Below are positions 34,695 through 43,420 of a stretch of 52,508 nt of DNA, piece by piece. How positions within the stretch are numbered: position 1 is the first letter of the stretch; the number at the start of each line of letters is the position of its first letter. The position numbers and the translations under genes were made by a program. The DNA is from Lachnospiraceae bacterium (GTDB taxonomy: Bacteria; Bacillota; Clostridia; Lachnospirales; Lachnospiraceae), in the NCBI GenBank assembly GCA_017416465.1, contig JAFQCK010000081.1:1-52508 (forward strand), given 5' to 3'. The notes under the pieces were generated by a model. That model was not told the DNA's origin. It saw nothing but the letters and a program-made list of their open reading frames with translations, and ran no database searches.

Positions 34695-36168
34695 ATGTAA
34701 TAGCGTCCTTGCTAAGAATGACTTTTGTAAAAGCTGTGGTGCGGACGTTACCGTATATAAAAAAATAGTAAAGCTTTCAAATGCCTATTATAATATGGGA
34801 CTTGCAAAAGCACAGATAAGAGATTTGACAGGTGCTGTCGAATTACTAAGAAGAAGTGTACGATTTGATAAAAATAACATAAATGCAAGAAATTTGTTGG
34901 GATTAGTTTATTTTGAAATGGGAGAAGCTGTACAAGCTTTTTCTGAATGGGTAATTAGTAAAAATATTCAACCTGAAAAGAACATAGCAGATGAATATAT
35001 GAAAAAATTACAGTCTAATCCCACTAGACTTGATACAATTAATCAAACAATTAAGAAATATAATATTGCTCTGAATTATGCAAAGCAGGAAAACGATGAT
35101 TTGGCAATTATACAGCTTAAAAAGGTTTTGAATACTAACCCGAATCTTATAAAAGGTCATATGCTTTTGGCACTGTTATATATGAAAAAAGGAAATTATG
35201 ATAAAGCTAAGAAGCCATTAATGAAGACGTTAAAGATTGATTCGAATAATCCACTTGCAAAAAAATATCTTGAAGAAGTTAAACTCCATACAGAAGATAA
35301 ATTAGGAGAGTCTTTAAAAGAAACAAATAAAGAAGTTGTAAATAATAAAGATTTAGAAGAGAGAAAGCCTTTTTCAGGATATGATGTAGTAATACCTAAG
35401 AAAAATAAGATTTATGGAGAATCAAATGCAGGTTTGATGACAGTAATAAATGTGATTATAGGTATTGTTGTTGGTGTTGCGATGACATTCTTTTTATTAA
35501 TTCCCGCAACAGAGAAATCCTTAAATGATAAACATAATAAAGAAGTTTTGAAATTAAATTCGCAAATAGAAGTGTTAAATAATCAAAAGAGAGATTTAGA
35601 AAATAAAATAGAAACCCTGGAAAATGAAAAAACACAGCTTAGCGGACAACTTGATTCGACTGGAAATGAAAATAATCAGATACTTTCGGATTATGATAAT
35701 TTAATAGCAGCAGTTTCATATTACAATGCGAAAGATTATCTTAATTGTGCAGATTATTTGAAAAAGATAAGTAATTCATCTCGTTCGGAGATATTTATTA
35801 ACTTATATACTTCTATTCAGCCGGATTCATTTGTACAGGCGGCTCAGCTTTGTTATAATGAAGGAAGCAAGTATTATGCAGCAGGTACAGTAGAAGATTT
35901 GCAAAAAGGAATAGACAATCTTGCTAAATGTTTTGAGTATGATTATTTACAGATTAACTATATTGATGTGGCGCAAAAATTAGGTGCAGCATATGAGAAA
36001 CAATATACTATAGCTCTTACACAGGATATTACAATTGCCGGTCAGTATAAAGATGCAGCATTAACAAATATGACAAGACTAATAGAAATGATAACAATAA
36101 ATGAAAATGCAGATAATAAAGCAGCTGAGTATTTACAGGTTCATATAAATGCTATAACAGCTAAATAA
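34681..36168 (+). CDS. Zinc-ribbon TPR membrane protein
   Basis: A 495-aa protein of a type that I associate with Lachnospiraceae. The N-terminal zinc ribbon has C3, C6, C16 and C19 (MRCYRCNSVLAKNDFCKSCG). TPR repeats follow: about 35-110 (AYYNMGLAKAQIRDLTGAVELLRRSV, then ARNLLGLVYFEMGEAVQAFSEWVIS), and again 150-210. A transmembrane helix lies at about 251-275, a coiled coil at 283-325 (LNSQIEVLNNQKRDLENKIETLENEKTQL) and a helical C-terminal domain outside. The start is uncertain: 34660 and a TTG at 34633 are in frame, but the zinc ribbon normally begins the protein. Possibly translated by coupling to the ORF at 34605. Cellular role unknown. Confidence 0.75.
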   Translation: MRCYRCNSVLAKNDFCKSCGADVTVYKKIVKLSNAYYNMGLAKAQIRDLTGAVELLRRSVRFDKNNINARNLLGLVYFEMGEAVQAFSEWVISKNIQPEKNIADEYMKKLQSNPTRLDTINQTIKKYNIALNYAKQENDDLAIIQLKKVLNTNPNLIKGHMLLALLYMKKGNYDKAKKPLMKTLKIDSNNPLAKKYLEEVKLHTEDKLGESLKETNKEVVNNKDLEERKPFSGYDVVIPKKNKIYGESNAGLMTVINVIIGIVVGVAMTFFLLIPATEKSLNDKHNKEVLKLNSQIEVLNNQKRDLENKIETLENEKTQLSGQLDSTGNENNQILSDYDNLIAAVSYYNAKDYLNCADYLKKISNSSRSEIFINLYTSIQPDSFVQAAQLCYNEGSKYYAAGTVEDLQKGIDNLAKCFEYDYLQINYIDVAQKLGAAYEKQYTIALTQDITIAGQYKDAALTNMTRLIEMITINENADNKAAEYLQVHINAITAK

Positions 36169-36186
36169 AACTTTAAACACAAAAGA

Positions 36187-36226
36187 AAAGATAACTACAA
36201 AATTAACTTGTGGTTATCTTTTTTTA
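36187..36226 (+). terminator. Intrinsic terminator after the TPR gene
   Basis: AAAAGATAACTACAA pairs with TTGTGGTTATCTTTT around a short loop, followed by T-rich sequence. Confidence 0.8.
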
Positions 36227-36243
36227 TCTTAAATGGAGCTGAT

Positions 36244-36257
36244 GCGAACTTGTTCGC
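36244..36257. promoter_or_regulatory. Perfect dyad GCGAAC-TT-GTTCGC ahead of spoIIA
   Basis: A 14-bp palindrome 35 bases before the spoIIAA start. It resembles LexA half-sites (GAAC/GTTC) but with 2 rather than 4 bases between them, and it has a partial likeness to Spo0A boxes (TGNCGAA). It could bind a sporulation regulator. Confidence 0.4.
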
Positions 36258-36292
36258 TATGTTTATTTTAAAATTAATAATGGAGGATTAAG

Positions 36293-36646
36293 ATGGAAAG
36301 TAAGGAGATTTTTGAATTGAAAGACAATGTGTTAATAATTCATGTTGATGGAGAATTGGATCATCATAATTCAATTTACATTAGAAAAAGTGCAGATGAC
36401 ATAATATGTATGCATAATGTAAAATTTGTTGTTTTTGATTTTTTGAAAACGGGTTTTATGGATAGCTCAGGCATAGGGGTGATTATGGGACGGTATAAAA
36501 AGCTTAAGTCTATTGGAGGAAGTGTTGGGGTGATTAATGTAAATAAGAGTATAGAGAAAATATTATTGTTTTCTGGCTTAAATAAAATCATAAAATATTA
36601 TAAAAATATGAATGAAATATTCATAGAAGCAGGAGGAAAAAATTAA
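36293..36646 (+). CDS. spoIIAA: Anti-sigma F factor antagonist SpoIIAA
   Basis: A 117-aa STAS-domain protein that, when unphosphorylated, binds SpoIIAB and frees sigma-F in the forespore. The motif FMDSSGIGVIMGRYK contains S58, at the position of the serine phosphorylated by SpoIIAB and dephosphorylated by SpoIIE. The N-terminal strand FELKDNVLIIHVDGELD is typical. GGAGG precedes the ATG. First gene of the spoIIA operon, with spoIIAB starting one base after its stop. Confidence 0.96.
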   Translation: MESKEIFELKDNVLIIHVDGELDHHNSIYIRKSADDIICMHNVKFVVFDFLKTGFMDSSGIGVIMGRYKKLKSIGGSVGVINVNKSIEKILLFSGLNKIIKYYKNMNEIFIEAGGKN

Positions 36647-36647
36647 T

Positions 36648-37079
36648 ATGAATAACAGAATGAATATTGAATTTGACAGTAAATCTGCAAATGAAGCATT
36701 TGCAAGACTTGTTATAGCAGGATTTGTTACAAGTCTTGATCCTACAGTTGAGGAAATGGAGGAAATAAAAACTGCTGTTTCGGAAGCGGTAACAAACTCA
36801 GTAATACATGGATATCAGATGAAAGATGGGGTAATAACAATGGAGTGTAATATACATAATAATGAAGTTACAATAACCGTAAAAGATAATGGGGTAGGAA
36901 TAGAGGATATAGAAAAAGCAAAAGAGCCATTGTATACAACATGTGAAGAGGAAGAACGTTCTGGAATGGGATTTGCTTTTATGGAAATGTTTATGGACGT
37001 AGTTGAAGTAGAATCTGAGATTGGAAAAGGTACTACCGTAAGAATGAAAAAATATATTAGGAGTAATTTTATAGAGTAA
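36648..37079 (+). CDS. spoIIAB: Anti-sigma F factor / serine kinase SpoIIAB
   Basis: A 143-aa GHKL-type ATPase that holds sigma-F inactive and phosphorylates SpoIIAA. The N box reads SEAVTNSVIHGYQ, the G1 box VKDNGVGIEDIEKA and the G2 box RSGMGFAFMEMFMD, all in order for the family. Length matches B. subtilis. It is encoded between spoIIAA and sigF with gaps of one and six bases, so the operon is tightly coupled. Confidence 0.96.
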   Translation: MNNRMNIEFDSKSANEAFARLVIAGFVTSLDPTVEEMEEIKTAVSEAVTNSVIHGYQMKDGVITMECNIHNNEVTITVKDNGVGIEDIEKAKEPLYTTCEEEERSGMGFAFMEMFMDVVEVESEIGKGTTVRMKKYIRSNFIE

Positions 37080-37085
37080 AAAAGT

Positions 37086-37814
37086 ATGAATAATAAGGAG
37101 TTATTAGGTTTAGTAAGAAATGGAGATAAAGAAGCCAGAGAAAAATTGATTAGTGATAATACCGGACTTGTGTGGAGTATTGTAAGAAGATTTAATTCCA
37201 GAGGGTATGAAGCGGAGGATTTGTTTCAAATAGGTTGTATTGGACTTATTAAAGCTGTGGATAAATTTGATGATTCTTTTGACGTGATGTTTTCTACTTA
37301 TGCGGTTCCATTGATAATGGGAGAAATCAAGAGATTTATGAGAGATGATGGAATGATAAAAGTCTCAAGAACGCTGAAAGAGAATGGTTGGAAAATTAAT
37401 AAAGCAATACAATTGTTGAATCAAAGGTTAGGTAGAGAGCCTACTTTAGAAGAAATTTCAAAAGAAACAGAACTTTTAACAGAGGATATAACGCTTGCGC
37501 TAGAGGCAAATAGTGAAGTGGAGAGTATATATAAATCTATGTATCAAAGTGATGGAAGTGAAGTGTATTTGATTGACCAGATAAAATGTAATGAAAATGT
37601 TAATGAAAATTATGAAAAGATAATAGATAAAATGACTTTGCAACAAATAATAGATGAATTAGATGAAATTGAAAAGAAAATAATATTAAAACGTTATTTT
37701 CAAGAAAAAACTCAAACAGAAATAGCAAAAGATTTAGGAATAAGCCAGGTCCAGGTATCGAGAATGGAGAAAAAAATATTATTTGAGTTAAGAAAAAAGA
37801 TTATTATTTCGTAA
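37086..37814 (+). CDS. sigF: RNA polymerase sigma factor F (forespore)
   Basis: A 242-aa group 3 sigma factor. Region 2 (NTGLVWSIVRRFNSRGYEAEDLFQIGCIGLIKAVDKFD...FSTYAVPLIMGEIKRFMRDDG) carries the core-binding and -10 recognition motifs, region 3 follows, and region 4 ends with the HTH TQTEIAKDLGISQVQVSRMEKKIL. It directs the first forespore gene set after asymmetric division. The operon order AA-AB-F identifies it. Candidate target genes in this window include the spoVA operon through sigma-G. Confidence 0.96.
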   Translation: MNNKELLGLVRNGDKEAREKLISDNTGLVWSIVRRFNSRGYEAEDLFQIGCIGLIKAVDKFDDSFDVMFSTYAVPLIMGEIKRFMRDDGMIKVSRTLKENGWKINKAIQLLNQRLGREPTLEEISKETELLTEDITLALEANSEVESIYKSMYQSDGSEVYLIDQIKCNENVNENYEKIIDKMTLQQIIDELDEIEKKIILKRYFQEKTQTEIAKDLGISQVQVSRMEKKILFELRKKIIIS

Positions 37815-37941
37815 ATGTAAAAAAAAGACACTGGGATTTATTGAAATTATACAAAAAACGTGTAAAAAACATAAAATCACTAGCTAATTTTACAATAATA
37901 TAGTATAATGCTATCATATTATGAAAAGGTGGGATTAGTGA

Positions 37942-40512
37942 ATGAACATGGATGAATTTAGTTCGAATGCTCAGAGCGCTTTAACAGAAACACCGAATAG
38001 TGACCTTGATATGGATATACTGGAAGATGTTGTTGAAAAAGAAGTAAAGGGTAATAGCTCTTCCAATAATGTAAAGAATAAAAAAGGCCTTTTTGGAAAA
38101 AAAGACTCTAAGAACGATGCAGCGAAAGAACCAAAAACCAAAAAAGAAAAACCGGTAAAGGAACCAAAACCTAAAAAAGAAAAACCGGTAAAGGAACCAA
38201 AACCTAAAAAAGAAAAGCCGGTAAAGGAACCAAAACCTAAAAAAGAGAAACCGGTGAAGGAACCAAAACCGATAAAGGAGAAACCGGTGAAGGAGCCGAA
38301 ACCTAAAAAAGAGAAACCGGTGAAGGAACCAAAACCTATAAAGGAAAAGCCGGTGAAGGAGCCAAAACCTATAAAGGAAAAGCCGGTGAAGGAGCCAAAA
38401 CCTAAAAAAGAAAAACCGGTGAAAGAACCAAAACCTATAAAGGAAAAGCCGGTTAAAGAGAAAAAAGTAAAAAACAAAGCACCAAAGAAGAATAGTGGCA
38501 AGATTAGAAAGATTAAGAGTAAATTAATTGCAGCATTTATGTTGCCAATAGCATTATTCGTAATTGTTGGTGTGATTAACTTTATTTTATCTAAACAAGG
38601 ACTTGAAGATAATGCTGAAGAACTTACATATACTAGTGTAGATGTTTTAAAAGAGTATTTTGATTTAGCATTTAAGAATATTGAATTATCTGCAACCAGA
38701 ATAACAAGTAATGCAGATGTATGTACTCATTTTGGAGGTCTTTATGATGATGATTATGAAATGGTTACAAAGAATGCATTGGTTAGTGAAGGTGTAGCGG
38801 ATAAATATATTAACTCAATCCTTGCATTTGGAGCGAATCAAAAAGGTGTTATTTTAACGACAGGCATTAAAGATAAAGAGCTTTACCAGGCATTTATAGC
38901 TTCTGATACAGGTAAATTTGTTGAAGAGAATAAAGTAAAGAATAATTGCTGGATTTCAAAACATCCTGAGATTGATGAAATGATGAATCTTGATGAAGAT
39001 GATTATACATTATCTTTGGTAAGAACAATAGTCAACTCTTCAAATAAAGATGCAGGATACCTTGTTATAGATGTTAAGACCTCGTTTATAGAAGAGATTC
39101 TTAAAGGTTCTGATTTTGGTGATGACAGTATAAAGGGATTTATAACAAGTGATGGTAGAGAGGTTGTTGTAGGAAAAGATAAGTTTATCTTTAGTGATAA
39201 GGAATTCTTTAAAAATATTGGTAATGATGAAGAGGGTGGTATAGAATACGTTGATTATGATGGTAAGTCATATCTTTTCTTGTATGAAAAAATTGAGACA
39301 GGAAATAGTATTGTGTGTGCAATGGTTCCTAATAGTACTATCATTGAACGTGCTAACCAGATAGGTCTCTTTACAATTATTACAATAATAGTATGTTGTA
39401 TTATAGCCTTCTTTATTGGTTCAAGAATAGCTATAGGAATAGCTGATTCTATTAATAAGATTAATGTTGTAATGAAAAAGACTGCAGAAGGTGATTTGAC
39501 AGGAGAAGTTGTTACAAACAGAAATGATGAATTTAAACTTCTTTCAGGAAATTTTGGCAGTATGCTTGGAAGTATGAAATCATTGATTGTTAAGATGACA
39601 GGTGTTAGTGAACAAGTTAATGATTCAGCAGAAAAAGTTAACGACAATTCAGAGGTTCTTTATGAAGCAACGAAGAATATTACCCAATCAATTGGAGATA
39701 TTGAAATGGGACTCGTACAACAGTCGGAAGATACAGAAGCATGTTTAAGACAGATGTCAGATTTGGCAGACAGAATTTCTGTCGTATATGATAATGCTAA
39801 TGAGATTGAGATGATTGCTAATCAGACACAGAATACAGTTGACAATGGTATGGTAATAGTAACAAAGCTTGAAGACAGAGTTAAGGCTACTACAAAGATT
39901 ACTAAAGAAATTGTTAAAGATATAAGTGATTTGGAAAAAGAAACACGAGCAATTAATACGATTATTGCTACGATTAATGAAATCGCTGAGGAGACAAACC
40001 TTCTTTCTTTAAATGCTTCTATAGAAGCTGCAAGAGCAGGCGAGGCTGGAAGAGGATTTGCGGTTGTTTCGGATGAAATCAGAAAGCTTGCTGAACAGTC
40101 GAGCGAGGCAGGTACTAAGATTAATGATATCATTATAGGAATAAGAGCAAGGATGGGTGAAACCATTGAGACAGCAGAAAAGGCTGATAGTATTATTACA
40201 TCACAGATAGATGCATTGGGAACAACAGTAACATTATTCGAAGATATTAAAAATCAGGTAACAAATCTTTCTAATGATATTGATGTAATTTCTGTAAATA
40301 TTAAAGGAATTGAAAATGCTAAGAATGATACTATGGAAGCTATAGCTAGTATTTCTGCTACATCGAATGAGACAGAAGCTGCTTCTACAGAACTTACAAG
40401 AAGTGCTGAAAGTCAGAGACAGGCGGTTGAGATGTTGTATAATGAAGTAAAACAATTACAACATAATTCAAATGAGCTTGAACAGTCAGTTAGCATATTT
40501 AAAGTTGAGTAA
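37942..40512 (+). CDS. Methyl-accepting chemotaxis protein with Lys/Pro-rich N-terminal repeats
   Basis: An 856-aa chemoreceptor. Residues 1-60 are acidic and then mixed, and about 62-172 are a tandem VKEPKP(K/I)KEKP repeat. A basic segment leads to TM1 (about 194-213), a periplasm-side sensor domain of about 260 residues resembling dCache or double-PAS, TM2 (about 474-497), HAMP (about 500-550), and the signalling coiled coil with the conserved tip [18 protein letters not shown] and [21 protein letters not shown] near 680-715. The tip should bind CheA and CheW. The repeat lies before TM1, in the cytoplasm, an odd place for a receptor. No chemotaxis genes are adjacent. It is preceded by AAGGTGGG. 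Confidence 0.92.
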   Translation: MNMDEFSSNAQSALTETPNSDLDMDILEDVVEKEVKGNSSSNNVKNKKGLFGKKDSKNDAAKEPKTKKEKPVKEPKPKKEKPVKEPKPKKEKPVKEPKPKKEKPVKEPKPIKEKPVKEPKPKKEKPVKEPKPIKEKPVKEPKPIKEKPVKEPKPKKEKPVKEPKPIKEKPVKEKKVKNKAPKKNSGKIRKIKSKLIAAFMLPIALFVIVGVINFILSKQGLEDNAEELTYTSVDVLKEYFDLAFKNIELSATRITSNADVCTHFGGLYDDDYEMVTKNALVSEGVADKYINSILAFGANQKGVILTTGIKDKELYQAFIASDTGKFVEENKVKNNCWISKHPEIDEMMNLDEDDYTLSLVRTIVNSSNKDAGYLVIDVKTSFIEEILKGSDFGDDSIKGFITSDGREVVVGKDKFIFSDKEFFKNIGNDEEGGIEYVDYDGKSYLFLYEKIETGNSIVCAMVPNSTIIERANQIGLFTIITIIVCCIIAFFIGSRIAIGIADSINKINVVMKKTAEGDLTGEVVTNRNDEFKLLSGNFGSMLGSMKSLIVKMTGVSEQVNDSAEKVNDNSEVLYEATKNITQSIGDIEMGLVQQSEDTEACLRQMSDLADRISVVYDNANEIEMIANQTQNTVDNGMVIVTKLEDRVKATTKITKEIVKDISDLEKETRAINTIIATINEIAEETNLLSLNASIEAARAGEAGRGFAVVSDEIRKLAEQSSEAGTKINDIIIGIRARMGETIETAEKADSIITSQIDALGTTVTLFEDIKNQVTNLSNDIDVISVNIKGIENAKNDTMEAIASISATSNETEAASTELTRSAESQRQAVEMLYNEVKQLQHNSNELEQSVSIFKVE
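38125..38462 (+). repeat. 33-bp tandem repeat (about ten units) inside the chemoreceptor gene
   Basis: Nine near-perfect units encode VKEPKP(K/I)KEKP with degenerate units on each side. Variation is mainly in the KK/IK codon and in synonymous third positions (AAA/AAG, GGT/GGA). The order of types is KK, KK, KK, IK, KK, IK, IK, KK, IK, suggesting past duplication of multi-unit blocks. The length is a multiple of three, so copy-number change keeps the frame. Confidence 0.92.
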
Positions 40513-40514
40513 TG

Positions 40515-40553
40515 AACAAAAAAAGAACATCTTGCGAGATGTTCTTTTTTGTT
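40515..40553 (+). terminator. Intrinsic terminator after the chemoreceptor gene
   Basis: AAAAAAGAACATCT pairs with AGATGTTCTTTTTT around a TGCG loop. Confidence 0.9.
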
Positions 40554-40573
40554 GTAAATAACTTGTTTAGTAT

Positions 40574-40602
40574 GAATAAAAAAAAGAAAAATGTACAATA
40601 TA
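40574..40602 (+). promoter_or_regulatory. Candidate sigma-G promoter of the spoVA operon
   Basis: GAATA (40574-40578), 17-bp spacer, CAATATA (40596-40602) approximates the sigma-G pattern GHATR-N18-CATNHTA. It lies 57 bases before spoVAA. spoVA is sigma-G dependent in Bacillus, so the position is right, but the match is short and AT-rich. Confidence 0.4.
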
Positions 40603-40658
40603 ATTTAAAAAAACAACTGTGAGAATAATTTTTAATTTGAAAGGTATTATAAGTTTAT

Positions 40659-40985
40659 ATGAGAAATGAAGTATATGAAAATTTAAAGCTTGTATTTATA
40701 TGTTTTATAGTTTTTTTTGGCGCAAGCTTTGCAATAATGACATTTAATGAGGATGTATCGGTTAAAGACTTGTTTGAAAAAATAAATATGTTTGTGGGAG
40801 AATCTGATGTGGGATTAAAAACAATTCAATTAACATACGGATTAGGAATGGCTATAGGTATAACAGCGTTTTATAATCACTTTGGAAGAAAGAGAAAGGA
40901 AAATGAGCCAACACCAATTGAATTGAAAATGAAGCAATATGAAGATGATATAAAAGAGTATATGATGTCTGATAAGCAAAAATAA
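40659..40985 (+). CDS. spoVAA: Short stage V sporulation protein AA homologue
   Basis: A 108-aa membrane protein matching the C-terminal half of SpoVAA: one helix at about 10-30 (LVFICFIVFFGASFAIMTF), a second at about 58-75, and the tail PTPIELKMKQYEDDIKEYM, close to the PTPxExxMxxYE tail of the family. The usual protein is about 200 aa, and the N-terminal soluble domain is missing; no coding sequence for it is seen upstream. SpoVA proteins form the forespore channel for dipicolinic acid. Position ahead of spoVAB supports the call. Confidence 0.72.
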   Translation: MRNEVYENLKLVFICFIVFFGASFAIMTFNEDVSVKDLFEKINMFVGESDVGLKTIQLTYGLGMAIGITAFYNHFGRKRKENEPTPIELKMKQYEDDIKEYMMSDKQK

Positions 40986-41010
40986 AACAATCGGTAGAAA
41001 TGAGGTTAGT

Positions 41011-41427
41011 ATGGGTGTAATTATTATGGGGATTATTGGCCTTGCGGGAGGATTGTTTGCTGGTTGTGCTTTGTGTGCAGTTTTAACATCTGTTGGAATA
41101 ATAACAAGGCTTGCATGGAGAACAAAGACTACAACAAGAATAAAATTGTACGAAAATATGATTTTTTTTGGGGCAGTAATTTCAAATATTTCTTATTTAT
41201 ATGAAATAAAAATAGTGGTACCAATAATTTTGAAAATAATTATGATGGGAACAATGGGAATATTTTATGGGATATTTGTTGGTTGTTTATCTGCTGCGCT
41301 TTCAGAGTCGTTAGATGCATCTACGATAATATTTAGACGGATAAAAATATCTAAAAATACAAAGTATATATTATTAGCAGTTGCTTTAGGGAAGTTTGTA
41401 GGAAATTATATTTATTTTTTTAGTTAA
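41011..41427 (+). CDS. spoVAB: Stage V sporulation protein AB
   Basis: A 138-aa integral membrane protein with four to five hydrophobic segments, starting MGVIIMGIIGLAGGLFAGCALCAVLTSVGIITR-like in pattern, typical for SpoVAB. It is one of the SpoVA proteins needed for uptake of dipicolinic acid into the spore and its release at germination. A GAGG ribosome site is seven bases before the ATG. Gene order AA-AB-AC-AD-AE supports the identity. Confidence 0.88.
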   Translation: MGVIIMGIIGLAGGLFAGCALCAVLTSVGIITRLAWRTKTTTRIKLYENMIFFGAVISNISYLYEIKIVVPIILKIIMMGTMGIFYGIFVGCLSAALSESLDASTIIFRRIKISKNTKYILLAVALGKFVGNYIYFFS

Positions 41428-41483
41428 TTTATTTAATTGGGAAAATAATTCCTGCACTAGACGCTTTGGAATGGAGGAATAAA

Positions 41484-41936
41484 ATGCAAATAAGAGATGA
41501 TAAGGAATTATCAAAAAAGTATAACCAATATGTTAAAAAAGTTACTAAGACCACGAGCTTAATAAAAAATATGATAAATGCTTTTTTGGTAGGAGGAGCA
41601 ATTTGTAGTTTGGGACAAATTATTACTAATATTTTACAACGTTACGGTGTTGGTAAGGAAAATGCGTCCTATGTGACAATTATTATTTTAGTAGGTTTAT
41701 CAGCGCTATTAACCGGACTTAATATATATCCGAAAATAGGAAAATATGGCGGAGCAGGGTCGTTAGTTCCAATCACAGGATTTGCTAATTCAGTTGCAGC
41801 AGCGGCTATTGAATTTAAAGCGGAAGGAATGGTTATGGGGCTGGGCTGCAAAATATTTACAATAGCAGGACCGGTTATTTTATACGGAATATTAAGTAGC
41901 TGGGTGTTGGGAATAATATATTTTCTTTTTCAATAA
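41484..41936 (+). CDS. spoVAC: Stage V sporulation protein AC
   Basis: A 150-aa membrane protein of the SpoVAC/SpoVAEb family. SpoVAC of Bacillus acts as a mechanosensitive channel for dipicolinic acid. The sequence has FLVGGAICSLGQI, YPKIGKYGGAGSLVPITGFANSVAAAAIEFKAEG and GLGCKIFTIAGPVILYG, the latter two being family signatures. ATG at 41484 is chosen because GGAGG lies seven to eight bases before it; the frame extends to 41466 with no better site. It pairs with spoVAD and spoVAE. Confidence 0.95.
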   Translation: MQIRDDKELSKKYNQYVKKVTKTTSLIKNMINAFLVGGAICSLGQIITNILQRYGVGKENASYVTIIILVGLSALLTGLNIYPKIGKYGGAGSLVPITGFANSVAAAAIEFKAEGMVMGLGCKIFTIAGPVILYGILSSWVLGIIYFLFQ

Positions 41937-41960
41937 ATCACTTCGAAATGGAGGTATAAC

Positions 41961-42983
41961 ATGATAATAGGAGAGCAAAGTTTGAAGTTTGAGAAATCGC
42001 CTTATATTATGGAATATGCAAGTGTATGTGGACATAAAGAAGGTGAAGGTCCTTTAAAGAATGAATTTGACAGTGTTTATACGGATGATATGTTTGGTTG
42101 CAATACATGGGAAAAAGCAGAAAGTGCTATGCAGAAAATAACTGTTAATATACTTCTTAGGAAATCATGTTTAAAACCTGCGGATGTAAGATATATATTT
42201 GCAGGGGATTTAATGGGACAACTTATAGCATCTACCTTTGGATTACTTGATTTTGGAATACCATTATTTGGATTATATGGTGCATGTTCAACTATGGGTG
42301 AAGCATTAAGTTTAGGGGCTATGACAGTTGCAGCCGGATATGCTGACAGGATAGTTTCTCTTGCATCAAGTCATTTTGCAAGTGCTGAAAAAACATTCAG
42401 ATTTCCACTTGAATATGGCAATCAAAGACCATATTCTGCAACATGGACTGTTACCGGATGTGGTGCAGTTATCTTGGGTAAAAATGATGAGATTAATAAA
42501 ATAAAAGCAAAAGCAAAAATAACGGGAATAACAACAGGTAAGATTGTGGATTATGGAGTGAAAGATGCTATGAATATGGGAGCATGTATGGCGCCGGCAG
42601 CAGCTGATGTAATTAAAAAAAATCTTGAAGATTTTAATTATAATCCAGGTGAATATGACAAAATAATTACAGGAGATTTAGGATATATTGGTCAAACAAT
42701 ACTAATTGATTTATTAAAAGCAGTGAATATAGATATTAGCAAAAATCATATGGATTGTGGAATTGAAATTTTTGATTCACAAACACAAGATACTCATGCT
42801 GGTGGAAGTGGTTGTGGTTGTTCTGCCTCAGTGCTTTGTGGCCATATACTAAATAAAATAAAAACGAATGAATGGAAAAAGGTATTATTTGTACCGACAG
42901 GAGCATTATTATCTACGATTAGTTTTAATGAAGGACAGTCGGTTCCGGGAATTGCACATGCGGTAATAATTGAAAGCAAATAA
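41961..42983 (+). CDS. spoVAD: Stage V sporulation protein AD
   Basis: A 340-aa thiolase-fold protein that binds dipicolinic acid and is needed for its import into the spore. It has the SpoVAD features IIGEQSLKFEKSPYIMEYASVCGHKEGEGPL, a GLYGACSTMGEALSLGAM region at the nucleophile-elbow position, the SHFASAEKTFRFPLEYGNQRPYSATWTVTGCGAVIL motif and TQDTHAGGSGCGCSASVLCG near the C-terminus. Length is normal. GGAGG precedes the ATG. No transmembrane helix, so it is peripheral on the membrane facing the spore. Confidence 0.97.
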   Translation: MIIGEQSLKFEKSPYIMEYASVCGHKEGEGPLKNEFDSVYTDDMFGCNTWEKAESAMQKITVNILLRKSCLKPADVRYIFAGDLMGQLIASTFGLLDFGIPLFGLYGACSTMGEALSLGAMTVAAGYADRIVSLASSHFASAEKTFRFPLEYGNQRPYSATWTVTGCGAVILGKNDEINKIKAKAKITGITTGKIVDYGVKDAMNMGACMAPAAADVIKKNLEDFNYNPGEYDKIITGDLGYIGQTILIDLLKAVNIDISKNHMDCGIEIFDSQTQDTHAGGSGCGCSASVLCGHILNKIKTNEWKKVLFVPTGALLSTISFNEGQSVPGIAHAVIIESK

Positions 42984-43020
42984 TTAAGAAATTAAAACTA
43001 GTATTGGAAAGGAATAATAA

Positions 43021-43377
43021 ATGGACATTATTAAAGCATTTATAGTTGGTGGTTTGATTTGCAGTATAGTTCAGATTTTTATAGATAAGACAAAATTAAT
43101 GCCCGGAAGAATAATGGTAGGTTTGGTTGTGTTGGGGACAATTTTGGGATTTTTTGACCTATATCAGCCTTTTATAGAATTTGCGGGAGCAGGAGCAACG
43201 GTGCCGTTGATTGGTTTTGGAAATACATTAATGAAAGGTGTAAAAGAAGCTGTAGACAGTGAAGGACTATTAGGGATTTTTATGGGAGGATTTAAAGCAA
43301 GTGCTGTAGGTATTTCAGCGGCATTGATATTTGGTTTTATTGCGTCCCTTATATTCAAATCTAAAATGAAAGATTGA
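43021..43377 (+). CDS. spoVAE: Stage V sporulation protein AE
   Basis: A 118-aa membrane protein homologous to SpoVAEb, related to SpoVAC: FIVGGLICSIVQIFIDKTKLMPGRIMVG, FAGAGATVPLIGFGNTLMKGVKEAV and a final helix ending in KSKMKD. Three to four membrane helices. AAAGGAA precedes the ATG. With SpoVAC and SpoVAD it completes the minimal AC-AD-AE set found in Clostridia. SpoVAEa and SpoVAF are not present here. Confidence 0.95.
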   Translation: MDIIKAFIVGGLICSIVQIFIDKTKLMPGRIMVGLVVLGTILGFFDLYQPFIEFAGAGATVPLIGFGNTLMKGVKEAVDSEGLLGIFMGGFKASAVGISAALIFGFIASLIFKSKMKD

Positions 43378-43420
43378 TTATAACCGTATTTTATTGAATT
43401 ATTCATAAATGGAGGTGCTT

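Noticed and set aside
36244-36257. LexA/SOS box
   Set aside because: The half-sites GAAC and GTTC are separated by two bases, while the usual Firmicute site has four.
38125-38462. CRISPR-like array
   Set aside because: The units are contiguous 33-bp coding repeats without unique spacers, in frame with the chemoreceptor.
37971-38501. Minus-strand open frame of 176 codons rich in Gly, Phe and Ser
   Set aside because: It is the antisense reading of the Lys/Pro repeat of the chemoreceptor. The low-complexity pattern follows directly from the repeat, and no ribosome-binding site is present.
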